From positions 3,658,001 through 3,722,000 of the forward strand of contig NC_135252.1 of NCBI RefSeq assembly GCF_964204865.1: a stretch of 64,000 bases of DNA, read 5' to 3'. Positions 19,582 through 31,500 of the stretch are shown in pieces. The stretch comes from Styela clava. Its lineage: Eukaryota > Chordata > Ascidiacea > Stolidobranchia > Styelidae. A program made the position numbers and the translations under genes. The notes beneath the pieces were generated by a model. The model saw nothing but the letters and a program-made list of their open reading frames with translations, did no database searches and was not told where the DNA came from. How positions within the stretch are numbered: position 1 is the stretch's first letter; every line of letters starts with the position of its first letter.

Positions 19582-20937
19582 AGATTTTCTGACACAGTTC
19601 ACCTAACCTGATCGAGCAACGCAATGGTAATACATTGTCAGTTGTAAACATCAATTAAATGTTATACTAACCCGTAAAAATGAGAAGATTTATCAACAAA
19701 TCTAGTGTGGGCGGATAGTTGGAATGAAATTACATGTGCATAAAACCTAATCCCATCGTAGACGTTCTACTTATCTTGAAATTAGATTCGATGTTGAACG
19801 TATCAAACAACAATGTCGAGAAAACAATTTATGTTGTCATGGTTTGACGCAGGATACCTTGTACTTATACCCGAATACAGGGGCGTAGCCAGAAATTTTC
19901 AAAGAGGGGGGGGGGTCTGAAATTTATTTGCCAAGTTAGATCGAAACAGCTAGCGGGTCCGGCCGAACGCCGGAAGATAATGTGATTCGCTTTATAAGAT
20001 TTCTAAAAACATACGTACACATATCACAAGCTCCTAATCAATCAATCATCATTTTATTCGTCAACACAAAATGAACGTATCATAAGAAAAAAACATTTCA
20101 AACACAATAGGAACTTAAGTTGTGTGACAGGAGTCGCGAGGGACCTCATAAGGTCTTCAGGCAGCGACACCTTAAAAGCTCGCTGATTCAGGTTAGTGAA
20201 CACAAAAAGTTAATGAAACACCAAAACACTTCAAAAAATATTATAAGAAAAAAAGCAGCATTTCGGAAAACAAAATATTAACAAATATGTTTCATGAATG
20301 GTTTGTAAAAGCAACTTAACGCACTGTATAAATTCATCAGATATTTAGAAAGGAAAATAAATATAAAATAATATACTGTATTAATTACTCAAACGGGATC
20401 AGCCATTGTCCTGATCACTGGCATGGCGTAAGCAAGCAATTAAAAATTTGATTCTCAGAAAGTCAGACTCCAGACAAATTTCCCCCGTTTCGTCACTAAT
20501 AACCTCATCTCAATGAAACATCAAGGCTCTTCTCGGTGCGCGAACCTATAAATTACTCTTCATACACAAAATAGAAAGAAAAGCACCCCAAGGGAAAATT
20601 TATTAACATGTTTTTAGATATTCCATGAAGTGTAATCCACATTAGCGATGGAACGAATCTAAGGTGGTAATGAAATCATGAAGGCTCGGGTTCAGAATTT
20701 GCTATCGATACATGCGGCTACATTTGAAGGAGTTTTCCACGGTAACACGTTTTTCAATTACATTTTATAGCGCGCAATTTCCTTTCTGAAACGTATAGAA
20801 AGCTAACAGCAACAAAATAATGCTCAAATCAAGTTAATGACTTAACTTGAAAGAAAAGAAACAGCAACATGTAGCATTGAATGGACGAGTAACAACTGAG
20901 TGCTACTTGCAAAGAAAAACTTTATAGCTAAAAGCAA
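19582..20937. other. hAT/LINE remnants
   Basis: At 19879 begins CAGGGGCGTAGCCAG, a common hAT-type terminus, followed by a G-run (about 19905-19914). Its partner end is not visible; it may be the downstream terminus of the element whose transposase end lies at 20938-21190. At about 20036-20080 tcaatcaatcatcattttattc is an antisense LINE-like 3' tail. No host gene is seen. Confidence 0.45.
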
Positions 20938-21190
20938 TCATACAGACGTATCGTAGTCAAAATTGAATTTCTTTGGATTGACATGTATGAATGTTAAAAT
21001 TTCGACGTTTTTTGGCTTCAGACGGTTGCGTAACGGCGTTGTTACAACGCTAGCTGTGCTAAAAAGACGTTCAGAATTAACTGAAGCAGGAAGCATGAGA
21101 GCAAGCTTATGGCCAAGGCAAACATCGCTTGTTATTCGTTTCTGTATTGTGGTCAGAAAACAAGTTGGAGACTTGTGGGTCGTTTAAGAG
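20938..21190 (-). pseudogene. hAT transposase C-terminal (dimerisation) fragment
   Basis: The minus strand reads LALMLPASVNSERLFSTAS, then TPLRNRLKPKNVEILTF and a stop at 20938-20940. This is the hallmark hAT C-terminal dimerisation block (NSERLFS...RNRL...NVE). Reading upstream, a stop breaks the frame near 21187. Only the C-terminus remains, so it is a fossil. Confidence 0.8.
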
Positions 21191-22010
21191 TATGTGCCGC
21201 ATGATATTGTCTGACAGCAGTTACGATATCAACATCCACATGCACCTGTTCCCTGACAAAACCACCGTTTTCAGGTGCAACGAAGACAACACTATCTTTG
21301 GCTTCTGCTAAAGTACACAATTGTCAAGAAGATACGGTAGACGACGTTCGCTGCTGACCGTGCACCATTTTCAATGGTTGCAACGGAGTCTAAAATGAGT
21401 TTTTTGCGTTTACATTGTGACGTCACGGACTCGGCTCGACTCCTTCACCTCAATCAATCAATCATTTATTTCGGTACTCTGACATGAAAATAAAAACAGC
21501 ACAAAAGTATACGGACAAACAAAATGCAGATATACCCGGAAGGATTCGCCGAATCTCTATAATACCAGACTCGTCCCGTAGTAGTATATATTTACGATTT
21601 ACGCCTTAACAAGTCATCGGTATGTTAGTCGTTGCAAGTCATCGATAGTCCGATTCTGCGAATTATCCCTGACCCTTGACCCCCTGAAATTCTTGTTTGG
21701 GATACGGTAGGATATTTCTGTATTTAGCATATGAATTTTGTAGTTCAGTATTTATTCCGGGGAAATTTAGGACGAAAGTTTTTAGATTTTGCCTACTTTC
21801 CTCATTTTTGATATACCGTATGCCTTTCTTTTGCCCTTTGTTTCTTCTTGGTTTTGTCCAACGAAAATCGAAATAAACTTGCTTACTTACCAGCTATTAC
21901 CGTAGCTGTATAAAGTTATAAGTTAGCTGTATAAGTTAATCATGTACGGTACCGGTAAGCATGTTCCGGTAGTTAATCGTGTACGGTAACATGTTAATCA
22001 CATGAGGCTC
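21191..22010. other. Transposon-remnant region with an antisense LINE tail
   Basis: aatcaatcaatcatttatttcgg at 21452-21474 is the reverse complement of an AATAAA-(TGAT)n tail typical of L2/CR1-like LINEs; LINE-derived sequence probably extends to the right of it. No domain is readable. The remainder up to the SINE at 22011 shows no gene. Confidence 0.4.
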
Positions 22011-22358
22011 GGCGGTGTGGCGTATCGTGCTAAGCGTTAGGAATACGCTCGCCACCGCATCTCTGATTACCCTTCGTGGGATCGCAGGTTTGAATCCCAT
22101 GCGTCCTGCGGGGATGATCATGTGCGAGAGGATTGCCGGACTCCTCCCGCCGTAGGGTGGTTCACTTAACCGCTGGTCGGTGACCGGTACGGCTTCCTCC
22201 ACCATCATGACCATGCTTCCGAGAACAAATAACTGGCTAACTAGGTCCATACCCGACCTAGACTGGTAACCGGACGAGAGGCCGTGGTTCGCCATATGAT
22301 TAAGCCGTCTTATCGACTTTCTTCTCCTCCGGGATAAATATGTAAATCCTATACTATG
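22011..22358 (+). mobile_element. tRNA-derived SINE
   Basis: A near full-length copy: tRNA-like head (ggcggtgtggcgtatcgtgc, gcgttaggaatacgctcgcc), box-B-like GGTTTGAATCCC, gtgcgagaggattgccgg and a gggataaatatgtaaatc tail. It pairs in inverted orientation with the copy at 22932-23268. Confidence 0.85.
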
Positions 22359-22448
22359 TGTGGTATGTGTCATGAATGTCCAGATGTGAGGGGTTTACTG
22401 GTTTCGCTTCTCTTCAGTTTATTGCACAATTTCATTTAAATGTTTTTG

Positions 22449-22909
22449 GGGTCTGGTATAGTTTAGTACCACATGTACTTCTAGTTGACCTGGCTCAACA
22501 ATTTTTGCATATGTCAATCCTAACCCCCACCTGACTACGTCACCTAAAAATTACGTCATTTCCACGTCACAGTGGTGTAATAACTAATAAGGCCCACCGA
22601 AGTATGCGGATGGTCGTCCAAAACGCGCAAACGATCACCCAAAATCGAGCAAGCAATTTCTCTCGTTTTCTCGTCACAACGATCACTACAGGAGAGAGAT
22701 TGCCGGCTTTAGCAAGTTTGTTATCGGCGGCGCAAATGTCATTTCGGGCGATCGTAATTATACTTTGGCAATCCCTATGACGTGATGGTGACGTCGTAGT
22801 GACGTAATTTTTGGATGGAATAGTCAGATGGGGGTTAGGAATAGCATATGCAGAATTCGTTATGCTACGCCCACCGGAAGTACTTGTGGTACTAAACTAT
22901 ACTAGACCC
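22449..22909. mobile_element. MITE with 32-bp TIRs and a perfect 8-bp target duplication
   Basis: The left end gggtctggtatagtttagta and its inverted right partner match at 30 of 32 positions by eye. The flanking direct repeats tgtttttg (22441-22448 and 22910-22917) are identical. It is 461 bp. Inner segments around ctaacccccacctga and gtgacgtaat also recur in inverted order, so the element can fold on itself. The 8-bp duplication fits hAT-like transposition, although the TIR lacks the usual CAG start. Confidence 0.85.
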
Positions 22910-22931
22910 TGTTTTTGTACGGTACTGATAT

Positions 22932-23268
22932 TAGGATAGGATTTACATATTTATCCCAGGGGAGAGGAAAGCCGATAAGACGGCTCATTCGTATGGCGAA
23001 CCACGGCCTCTCGTCCGGTTACCATTCCAAGTCAGGTATGGGATTAGTTATATTGTTTGTTTTCGGAAGCATGGACTTGGTGGTGGAGGAAGCCGTAACC
23101 AACCAGCGGTTACGTGAACCACCCAACGACGGCGAGGAGTCCAGCAATCCTCTCGCACATAACCATCCCTGCATCGTATTCGAACCTGCGAACCCACGCA
23201 GAGTAATTAGAGGTGCGGTGGCGAGCGTATTCCTAATGCTTAGCCCGTTGAGCCACACCGCCGCGCAT
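22932..23268 (-). mobile_element. tRNA-derived SINE, inverted copy
   Basis: Reverse-orientation member of the family. It starts at the tail (aggataggatttacatattt) and ends with the tRNA-like head (ggtgcggtggcgagcgtattc). Together with 22011-22358 it forms arms of roughly 340 bp around the MITE. Confidence 0.85.
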
Positions 23269-23829
23269 GAACATCGGCGCCGCGGCGGTCAGACGTTTCT
23301 GAAAGAAGAAGTCTATATGCTTCGTTTAAATGGGATTCTCCAACACTAGGCAATGTCGCTTGATCTGTGAAGTGTGCCATACTGTATATATATATATAAC
23401 AATTTTATTCATGAATACCAATGGCAGAATGGAGTATGCATTCAACATTGTGGTAAAAATTAATTAAAAAAATAATGATCACAAAACAAATTAGAATAGA
23501 TTTCTGTAAACAGGTAAGGCAAGCAGAATATTATGAAATTTGAACTGATGGAATCGCAGAAAAATTCCCACACAGTAACAATCATAATGTTTCCACTGAT
23601 TCATTGTCAGAACTGTATGAAGTGTATTGTTATATTTTTATCAATCACTCTAAGATGACCGTGATTACTGAATTACCAATATATTATTTCCCATACTAAC
23701 TGGAAGTACAGCAGCAGCCAATGCTTTATTTCAATTTTATGATTTTTATCCGCATGTATTCAACTGTTTTATAGTATTCAGTGTATTCTGATATTTTTTA
23801 GTAAAATAAAATTTGAATACTGTATAAGA
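23269..23829. promoter_or_regulatory. HMCES upstream region
   Basis: No repeat or gene recognised apart from a (TA)n run near 23383. A strong acceptor-like ATATTTTTTAG ends at 23801, 28 nt before the HMCES start codon. This could be a cis 5' UTR splice site or a spliced-leader acceptor. Confidence 0.4.
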
Positions 23830-25101
23830 ATGTGTGGAAGAACAGCTTGCACATTGAATCCTCATGAAATATCGAAGTCAACCCGATATGTAAATTCAAA
23901 TGGAAAACAGGTCGATCCAAAATGGCGGAAAGGTGACGAGGACAAATATAGACCGAGCTATAACAAAGCACCAATGTCATTTTGTCCTGTTTTAATACAT
24001 TCAGATCATCTTAAGAAAAAAATGACTAAAAAAGATGATGATTCAGATGAACAAGGTCATGAAAGAGTGATTACCTCGATGAAGTGGGGTCTGGTGCCTC
24101 TGTGGGTAAAAGATCCAAAGCAAGCTCAATATAAAATGAACAATGCAAGAAGTGATACAATGCTATCTAAAGCTTCTTATAAAAAGCCACTAGAAAAAGG
24201 GCAGAGATGTGTTGTTTTGGCAGATGGATTTTATGAGTGGAACACAACAAAAACAGAGAAACAACCATATTTTATTTATTTCAAAAATAAAGATGATTAT
24301 AAAGTAAAATCAGAGATCAAACAAGAGAATAACGATAGCAAGTATGACCTTGAAGAAAAAAATAATAATGTTGATGCCGATCTCAAAGAATCAAATGATC
24401 TCCAACCTGAAACAAAGGATAAGGAAGAAGGTAGCAACAAAATAAACTGCCAAATCATTAGAATGGCTGGCATATTTGAACGTCGAAAATCAGAAAATGA
24501 TGAAGAAGATGAATTGTTTACTTTTTCTGTCATAACTGTCGACTCACACCCCGCATTTGGTTGGTTACATCACAGGATGCCAGCAATGTTAGAAAATGAT
24601 GATCAGGTTCGAAGATGGCTTGACTATGGTAATGTACCATTGAAAGAAGCAATAGATCTTATTGCACCTAAAGACTGCTTGGAATGGCATCCAGTATCTA
24701 AATTAGTCAATAATTCCAGGAATAATTCACCAGAGTGTATGGTAAAAATTGACCTCACCAAACCTGAAGTTAAAAAATTATCCAATGAAAGTAAGAGAAT
24801 GGCCAAATGGCTTTCAGGATCAATAACCAAAGTTAAGAAAGAATCTGAAACACCCCTTAGTGAAGATGAAAGTCAGACAAATGAGAACATTGTTAATAAT
24901 AGTAGCAATGATGATGTCATACTAAAGAAAGAAAATGTACCATTGATAGCTCAAAATACTTGGTCGCCCAGAAAAGAAGTTACTCCCACGAAATACAAGA
25001 ATTCAACCAGTCATAAGTCCCCCAAAAAAGGTGTGAAACGTCCAAGCAATGGTTCTATAAATTTAATGGACACATGGCTAAAAAAGGCAAAAAAGGATTG
25101 A
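23830..25101 (+). CDS. HMCES: HMCES, abasic-site DNA-protein crosslink enzyme (SRAP domain)
   Basis: 423 residues in one exon; human HMCES is 354. The SRAP domain covers about residues 2-305. Cys2, exposed after Met removal, is the nucleophile that forms a thiazolidine crosslink with abasic sites in single-stranded DNA at replication forks. Other conserved elements are the NNARSDT loop (Asn105/Arg107), GFYEW with Glu136 and HHRMPA (His247/His248). A lineage-specific acidic/lysine-rich insertion (about 155-205) splits the SRAP fold at a surface loop. The tail is Ser/Lys-rich, and NLMDTWLKKA near the end matches the position of the PIP-box-like C-terminal motif that binds PCNA in vertebrates. 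The start is fixed by the need for Cys2. Confidence 0.96.
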   Translation: MCGRTACTLNPHEISKSTRYVNSNGKQVDPKWRKGDEDKYRPSYNKAPMSFCPVLIHSDHLKKKMTKKDDDSDEQGHERVITSMKWGLVPLWVKDPKQAQYKMNNARSDTMLSKASYKKPLEKGQRCVVLADGFYEWNTTKTEKQPYFIYFKNKDDYKVKSEIKQENNDSKYDLEEKNNNVDADLKESNDLQPETKDKEEGSNKINCQIIRMAGIFERRKSENDEEDELFTFSVITVDSHPAFGWLHHRMPAMLENDDQVRRWLDYGNVPLKEAIDLIAPKDCLEWHPVSKLVNNSRNNSPECMVKIDLTKPEVKKLSNESKRMAKWLSGSITKVKKESETPLSEDESQTNENIVNNSSNDDVILKKENVPLIAQNTWSPRKEVTPTKYKNSTSHKSPKKGVKRPSNGSINLMDTWLKKAKKD

Positions 25102-25592
25102 ATAGATATGGGTGAACTGTTTCTGTTTTTTGTTATGTTGACCACAAGTTTATCATTGTAATTTACATACATTCATATTACATTATCATCACATGGTAAA
25201 TTAATTTTTTGTTCCATTGTCGATTACCTTGAGTTTGTTGAGAATAGCACATTCTACTGATGCAGCCAATGCCAAATATACATTTCCTACATCAACAAAT
25301 TTGAGTTTAAATTTCCATTTCATAATATTGTCATTTAAATTTAATGGTGCTACATATCTACGAAAATAATTTGATTCTTGGATTCATAGTGTTAACGAAA
25401 TTCATTTCAAAAAGAGGTTTTACAGCAATGGAAACTGTAAAAATATCATTCATATATTTCTACAATCTTACTATTCAATCATATTACTAATTTTGTTTTG
25501 TTCAATTTCTTTTTAAGGTTTTATTGTTATGTGTAATAGTTGAATAGTATTATCATTTATTTGAGAATGAAGAGCATTTATGAATATGACTC
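25102..25592. other. HMCES-inversin intergenic region
   Basis: A 491-bp AT-rich spacer between two same-strand genes. It may contain the inversin promoter or an unseen 5' exon. No distinct element is recognised. Confidence 0.35.
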
Positions 25593-28500
25593 ATGAATTT
25601 CTTCAAGCGGAAATCTCGTCGTACGACATTGACGATATCTGATCAGACCAAATCATCCAAGGCTTCACTATCTAGTGGTGACGGAAAAGCATCACAACAA
25701 GGCTCAACAGGAAATTTGAGGAAAACAAATAAAGACTATCACACAGCTGAAACAATAGAGTTTAAGGTTTGGTTATTCATTTTTGGTAGCCAAAAATAGT
25801 AATCTAGGACAGTTTAACAAAAGTTATGTTCTATCTAGAACAGGGATATCGAGCCACCATGTTTTTTCAGTGACGTCGAAGTCACAAATCAATACAAAGA
25901 ACGGTCAGTGTTGCAACAGGGCTGCTATTTCTCACATCCCCCCCTCTAAATTCTAGGTTGACTGAAAAAGTCGCTATTGGTGCGTTTTAGGCCTAATTTT
26001 GTTTTAAATCGCATGAACACTTTTGTCAGCGTGACAGCCTGGTCTAGAATGTGTTCAAACGACTTTCTTGTCTGTTTATTTTTGGTCAGACTTTATTACC
26101 TAAAAAACAACTGTTATTAATATCTGTATGTAATCAATCATTTTTCCACCTCACTTAATTGAATTTTAAATCATTGATACACAATGTAAAAAATACACTA
26201 TAATTATTTGGCATATCTTTGATGCGTGATACTCAATGGTTGGCCCAAGTGTGTTGAGTTATTAGTTGAGCGACAATCCCACACAAATTTGAAGTATATT
26301 TAATTAATTTACAGGAGAATAATGCCATCAAAAATTCTTCAAAGTTACCACAAAGAATCAAACAGACCCGCTTCTCAGATGACACAAGTGAGTATTAATT
26401 TCACTATGGATGAGTTCATCTGTTTTATAATGCTTTCAATTATGATTTCCATCAAGGAAATATGTATTCATAAGGAGATTTAATTAGTACATATTAGAAT
26501 CTTTAAATCATTTGTGCCAGTTGATGCAATTTTATTTCGATCAATGCTTGTATGGGGTGAAGGCTGAACTGCTTTTTTTTGTTTATATTAGTATGACAGC
26601 TTCAGGTTAGTGGGAGTTTTTTTAATATTATAGATTGGCATAACTTTAGTGTCTGCTAATTTGCTCTGTTTTTATTGTTACTGTTACAAAAGGAGTCAGT
26701 TCTTTGAGAACTGGTGCGCTTTATTATTTGAAATATAGTTTTGGTCTCCAGAAATCCTGATATTTTTTTCAGTCTGCCCGATATTACGAATCTATGTCAT
26801 TGTATAGAAACTGGAGTAGATTTATTTTTTCCAAGGAATGTCTGATTATAGAAAGGATTTATAACTTTTGATTAAAAATAATAATCTTGGATTGTTCAAT
26901 TCAATATAAAAAATAAAAAAAAGTTTCATTGCTTTGAAAGCATTTGTCATCTCAATATCATAAATTCAATATCTTCAATGGGGAAAGTTATTGCAACAAC
27001 ATAATAGATCATGCCAGAATTTTACTTTTTTCCATTATAATATACGGGTAATGCATCTCAAAATGCCTTTGTGTTTCAGTTTGGAGCTGTAGGTAATTAT
27101 AGATGTATCATTATATAATTGGATGCGACTATCTTAAGCATAACTACCATATTTTCTAGATGAGAACAACAATTCATCAGCAATTACCAATGGCCATGAC
27201 TTTGACAACAATAATGAAGCCCCATATTTAGGATCACCCAGACAAAGAGACAATAATATGCCTCTGCTTGCTCACCCTGTGCCCAACCTTGTTCAAGATA
27301 ATTCTGCAGATGATAATTCTGGAACTCCAATGTCACTCTATGCTTCTGTCATTAAAGGAGATAAAGCTGAACTCAAGAAAATTGTTTCTGGTATTTATAA
27401 AATATATCTACCGGTAATTTCAATATAATATCCGTGATTTACTTACTCATAGCTATCATACGTTTTATAATTCTTGTGGCCAATAATTTCTCAACTTTAG
27501 GACAATGAAAACACGTAATAATTTTTTTGCATGTTGGTTTTTTTTATATGTATTTATATCACAGTATTTTGAAATCTGTTAATTAAAAAACAAAAGTTTG
27601 AATCGACGAAATTTTTGTGATATTTTTAGAAATATGATGTATTTTTCAATTTTAGGACGATACAAGAATTTAGTTACTTACCCATCAAAGATTTCTTTTC
27701 ATATCTTTCTATCTGAATAAGGCCCTATGCCAGGGCCACTGATATCCACAATATGTAAAAGGCCCGGTGAAATTGATCATTTAAATTTTTTTTTTTTTTA
27801 GATTACTTGCCAATTATTTGTGAAGTCCTAATTTATGTTAGTATGCTTTTATGAATGTTTTCCAACCAGATTCAAACATGATGCTTTTTTATATTTTTAC
27901 TGACCTATGGTATTAGTTGGGATTTAAATCATTTTGTTAAGTTAAAATAATATCAATCTTCCATTGTAGTGATTCACTCTTCTATTACTTGTGCTATATA
28001 CTTATGCCTATCTTTATTTCCATTGCTTCCCAATTCTCCTTTTAATTTATAGACATTTAAATGATCAAGTTTCATATAAAGAATGGACAAAAAACTAATT
28101 AACTCTGCGGAATGTTTTTTGTTGCTGAGCAGACATTTAATATCATAAGAGTAGATTTTTTGTATTCATACTAGGAGAGAACAGTCGTTAAGATTGCCTA
28201 ATCATATGGCGAACCACAATCTCTCATTCGGCTACCAGTCCATGTCTGGTATGGGAATAAGAAACCAGTCATTTATTTTAGATGCATACTTGATGATGGA
28301 GAAGGCTTTAATTCAAAGTATTCTATGACAAAGAGAAGTCTAGAAATCCTCATGATTATCCTCCAAACCAGTAAACCTGCACAATGGCGCGGCATGGCGG
28401 TGTTGCTCATCGTGCTGAGCGGTAGGAATACAATCGCCACCGCACCTCTGATTACTCAGCGGGGGTTCACAGGTTCGAATCCCATGCGGGGAGGGTTATG

Positions 28501-31500
28501 TGCGGTAGCAGTAGTAGGGTGGTTCACGTAACTGCTGGTCGGTCACGGCTTCATTAAGTACGTGCTTCCAGGAACAAATAATCCCATACCCGACATGGAA
28601 GCCGTCTTAAAGGCTTTCCTCTGCCCCGATATAAATATGTAAATCCTATCCTATGTAATCAGAGATGTGGTGCCGTGTTCCTAACTATGCACCAACCACT
28701 GGTTTGTAATAATCTATATATGTATCGAATTTCAGCAAATCCTGAGTTGTTAGACACTGCAGATAATTTTGGAAGAACGCCACTTATGTACTGTGTGCTT
28801 GCAGATAGACTTGATTGTGCAAAATTTCTCATAAACATGGGCTGCAATCTTGATCAGGTTGACAATGCAGGGCGCAGTGCTATACACTCTGCTGCTCATA
28901 AGGTGGGATTATCAACATATATGTGGTGTAATTGACCAGAAAAATGAGCCTCGCCTATTTTGGGTTTAGTAATCTGTCATGTTTATCAAAAGCTGTGACC
29001 CTGCTATTTATGCTTGTTAGGTGCACAAATAATTGGTTTATACCTGGAGTTTCTTTATACAAGCACTTAACAATATTCCAAACCACTGTTTAGAATTAAT
29101 CTTGCATGATCTAAATTGATCCATTGTTATTTCCTAATTATAAATATAATCCAAATTTTACTTCATGAAATTCATCGTAAATTGTTTTTCTACTTCATGA
29201 ATATGCACAAAATATTTAGTAATTCTCATTAAAATTATCTAAACTTGGGTCAAATTTCGGGTGAAGCGTTGTTTGATAATTGAGAAATATGGCTTGCTAA
29301 TACAAGTAAAAATATCATAACATATCAATTCCACAGTTAATCATGTTTTGTGTGTTATAACCAAAATACCATAATTTTCTACGTATACCATAATTTTCTA
29401 CTGTTTTTCTATGATTGAGGTATTATATTCATATTTGTGCAACAAACATATTAAATTCATTATTTTAGGGAAGTTATAAATTTCTTGAACTGTTACACAA
29501 TCGTGGTGCAAGTCTTGATATAAAAGATAACGATGGTCAAACTGCACTTCATCTTGCAACTAGAATCAGAACACCGAAATGCTTGGAATTCCTACTGAGA
29601 AATTTAGGACCTGGAATGGTGGATGTGCCTGACAATCAAATGGTATGATACAGTTCACACTCCATTTTTTTGCAATATTATCTTATTGCTCTTTAACTTA
29701 ACATTCTGCTTATGTATTTTGATGTGAATTGACTGAATATATTTGGAACGGTCCAAATTGTGGCAACATAGTGGTAATTGGAATATTGTATAATCTATTG
29801 GGACTTATAGTTAATGTCATATTTGAATTAATGCCTTGTTGCTGCATTTCGACGCTACCTTTTTTAGAATTTAATTATTGCCATTATTGCTTCTTTGGAA
29901 TGTTGCAAAATTAGCCAAGTCAGTAGGCTATGTTAATAAGTAAACGAATGACTGACATAGCCCCTATGTTTCTGTTACAAAACTCTGGGGGCTTCGTACT
30001 GAGCACTTTGAGAAGCTATGCACTAATGCATAAAAAAGTGTCACTCAGTCACAGAATTCTCCACCGAATTGAATTAACTGCTGGTTGTCAAGAGGACCAA
30101 TTGCCTAACTTCAACAATCTCAAACCTTGTTACATCATCTGGTTCAAATGGTTTTCATTTTTTCCAGAGAACAGCACTTCATTGGGGTGCTGCATTTAAC
30201 AACACTGAATGTGTAAAACTCTTGATAAAATATGGAATAAATATTGCAATACCCGATGGGGATGGCAAAACTCCTTTACACTGGGCAGCAAACAATCATG
30301 ATCCATCTGCAGTTCATACCATGGCAGCATTGCTGGTGAATTTTTTGTTTTTTGTTGTATATTAGATCTGTAATTTAACAGAACTAAGTGAAGGTAATTA
30401 CGGCCTGAATAACACGCCACGCTAACAAAAACAATCTGGGATTATAACAGAATGCAGTCGCAAGCATTCTTAGAGACTTTTTTATTTTTTAAATTTTTTA
30501 AAAAGGTGGGGATGCGCCACTGGTCGGGCAGGAGACTGGGTTGCTTTCACAAGGATTCTGGTATATTCAAAGTTGAAGTATTTTTACTGGTTTTTGAAAA
30601 AAGCGCGAACTAAACATTTTATATCACTTTGAATGACATTGTTCATGATATGCCTCTGTTATTCCTGACATTTTATCTTGCAGGAACGTTCACCTGGTGT
30701 ACTGAATTGGCAAGATTATGAAGGTCGAACTGCTTTGCATTTTGCTGTTGCTGATGGCAACAGTGCCGCTGTTGAATTTCTCGTCAATTTTGAAACAGTA
30801 GAATACTCAGAACCATATATTTGTGACGTAGACAGATCTGATAATACTTTCCGCACTCCATTGCACTGGGCCGCTCAATTAGGTAAGGAGGTAGTGGAAT
30901 ATGAAATCGCTAAATTAACATGTGAACAATGCTCAAAGAGCATTTAAAATTTATACTACTGAGAAACTTCTCACAGATACAAAAACCCAGCTACTACAGT
31001 ACAAGGGAAATTCTAGAGGCCGTGGATCAGATAAGTTTTCGCAACAATCCAATGAATAAAAATATAAAATTTCATTTAGCAAAATAAGAAAATGGCACAC
31101 AAGGCTATTCATGAATATGTGAAAAGTGACAGAGAGATATTGATTTCTTTCAACTTTTAGGGGAAATTGAAATCGACTAGTCCATTCATTGTAATGAAAA
31201 GTGATCACAACAAGCCCAACATTTCCAAAAATAACATCAATTTAATAAAACAATATATAGGCCCACTCCTGATCTAACAAACGAGATTAATCTGCTTAAA
31301 ACTGCCCTTTCAGATTTGATTTTAAAGCAAAAATTTAAATGAAATCTCCTCTGTTATTTTGATAAAATACATTTCTTAAAAACCTTGTTTTTTTTTGTAT
31401 CTTTAATTCCTGCTATTGAGTTTGAATAAAAATAAATTTTTTCAATGAAGACATATACAACATTTGTCAAATGATTTTGAGTCCAAAGATAAAAAATTAC

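Noticed and set aside
21936-23349. Frames of about 145 codons on both strands over the SINE copies
   Set aside because: They arise from the SINE sequence itself; the same peptide recurs from other copies with breaks and resembles no host protein.
25102-25592. HMCES and inversin as an operon
   Set aside because: The spacer is 491 bp, with no close acceptor before the inversin start, so independent transcription is equally likely.
28325-28531. An open frame just before inversin exon 4
   Set aside because: It lies in the inverted SINE pair of intron 3 and is not phase-compatible with the neighbouring exons.
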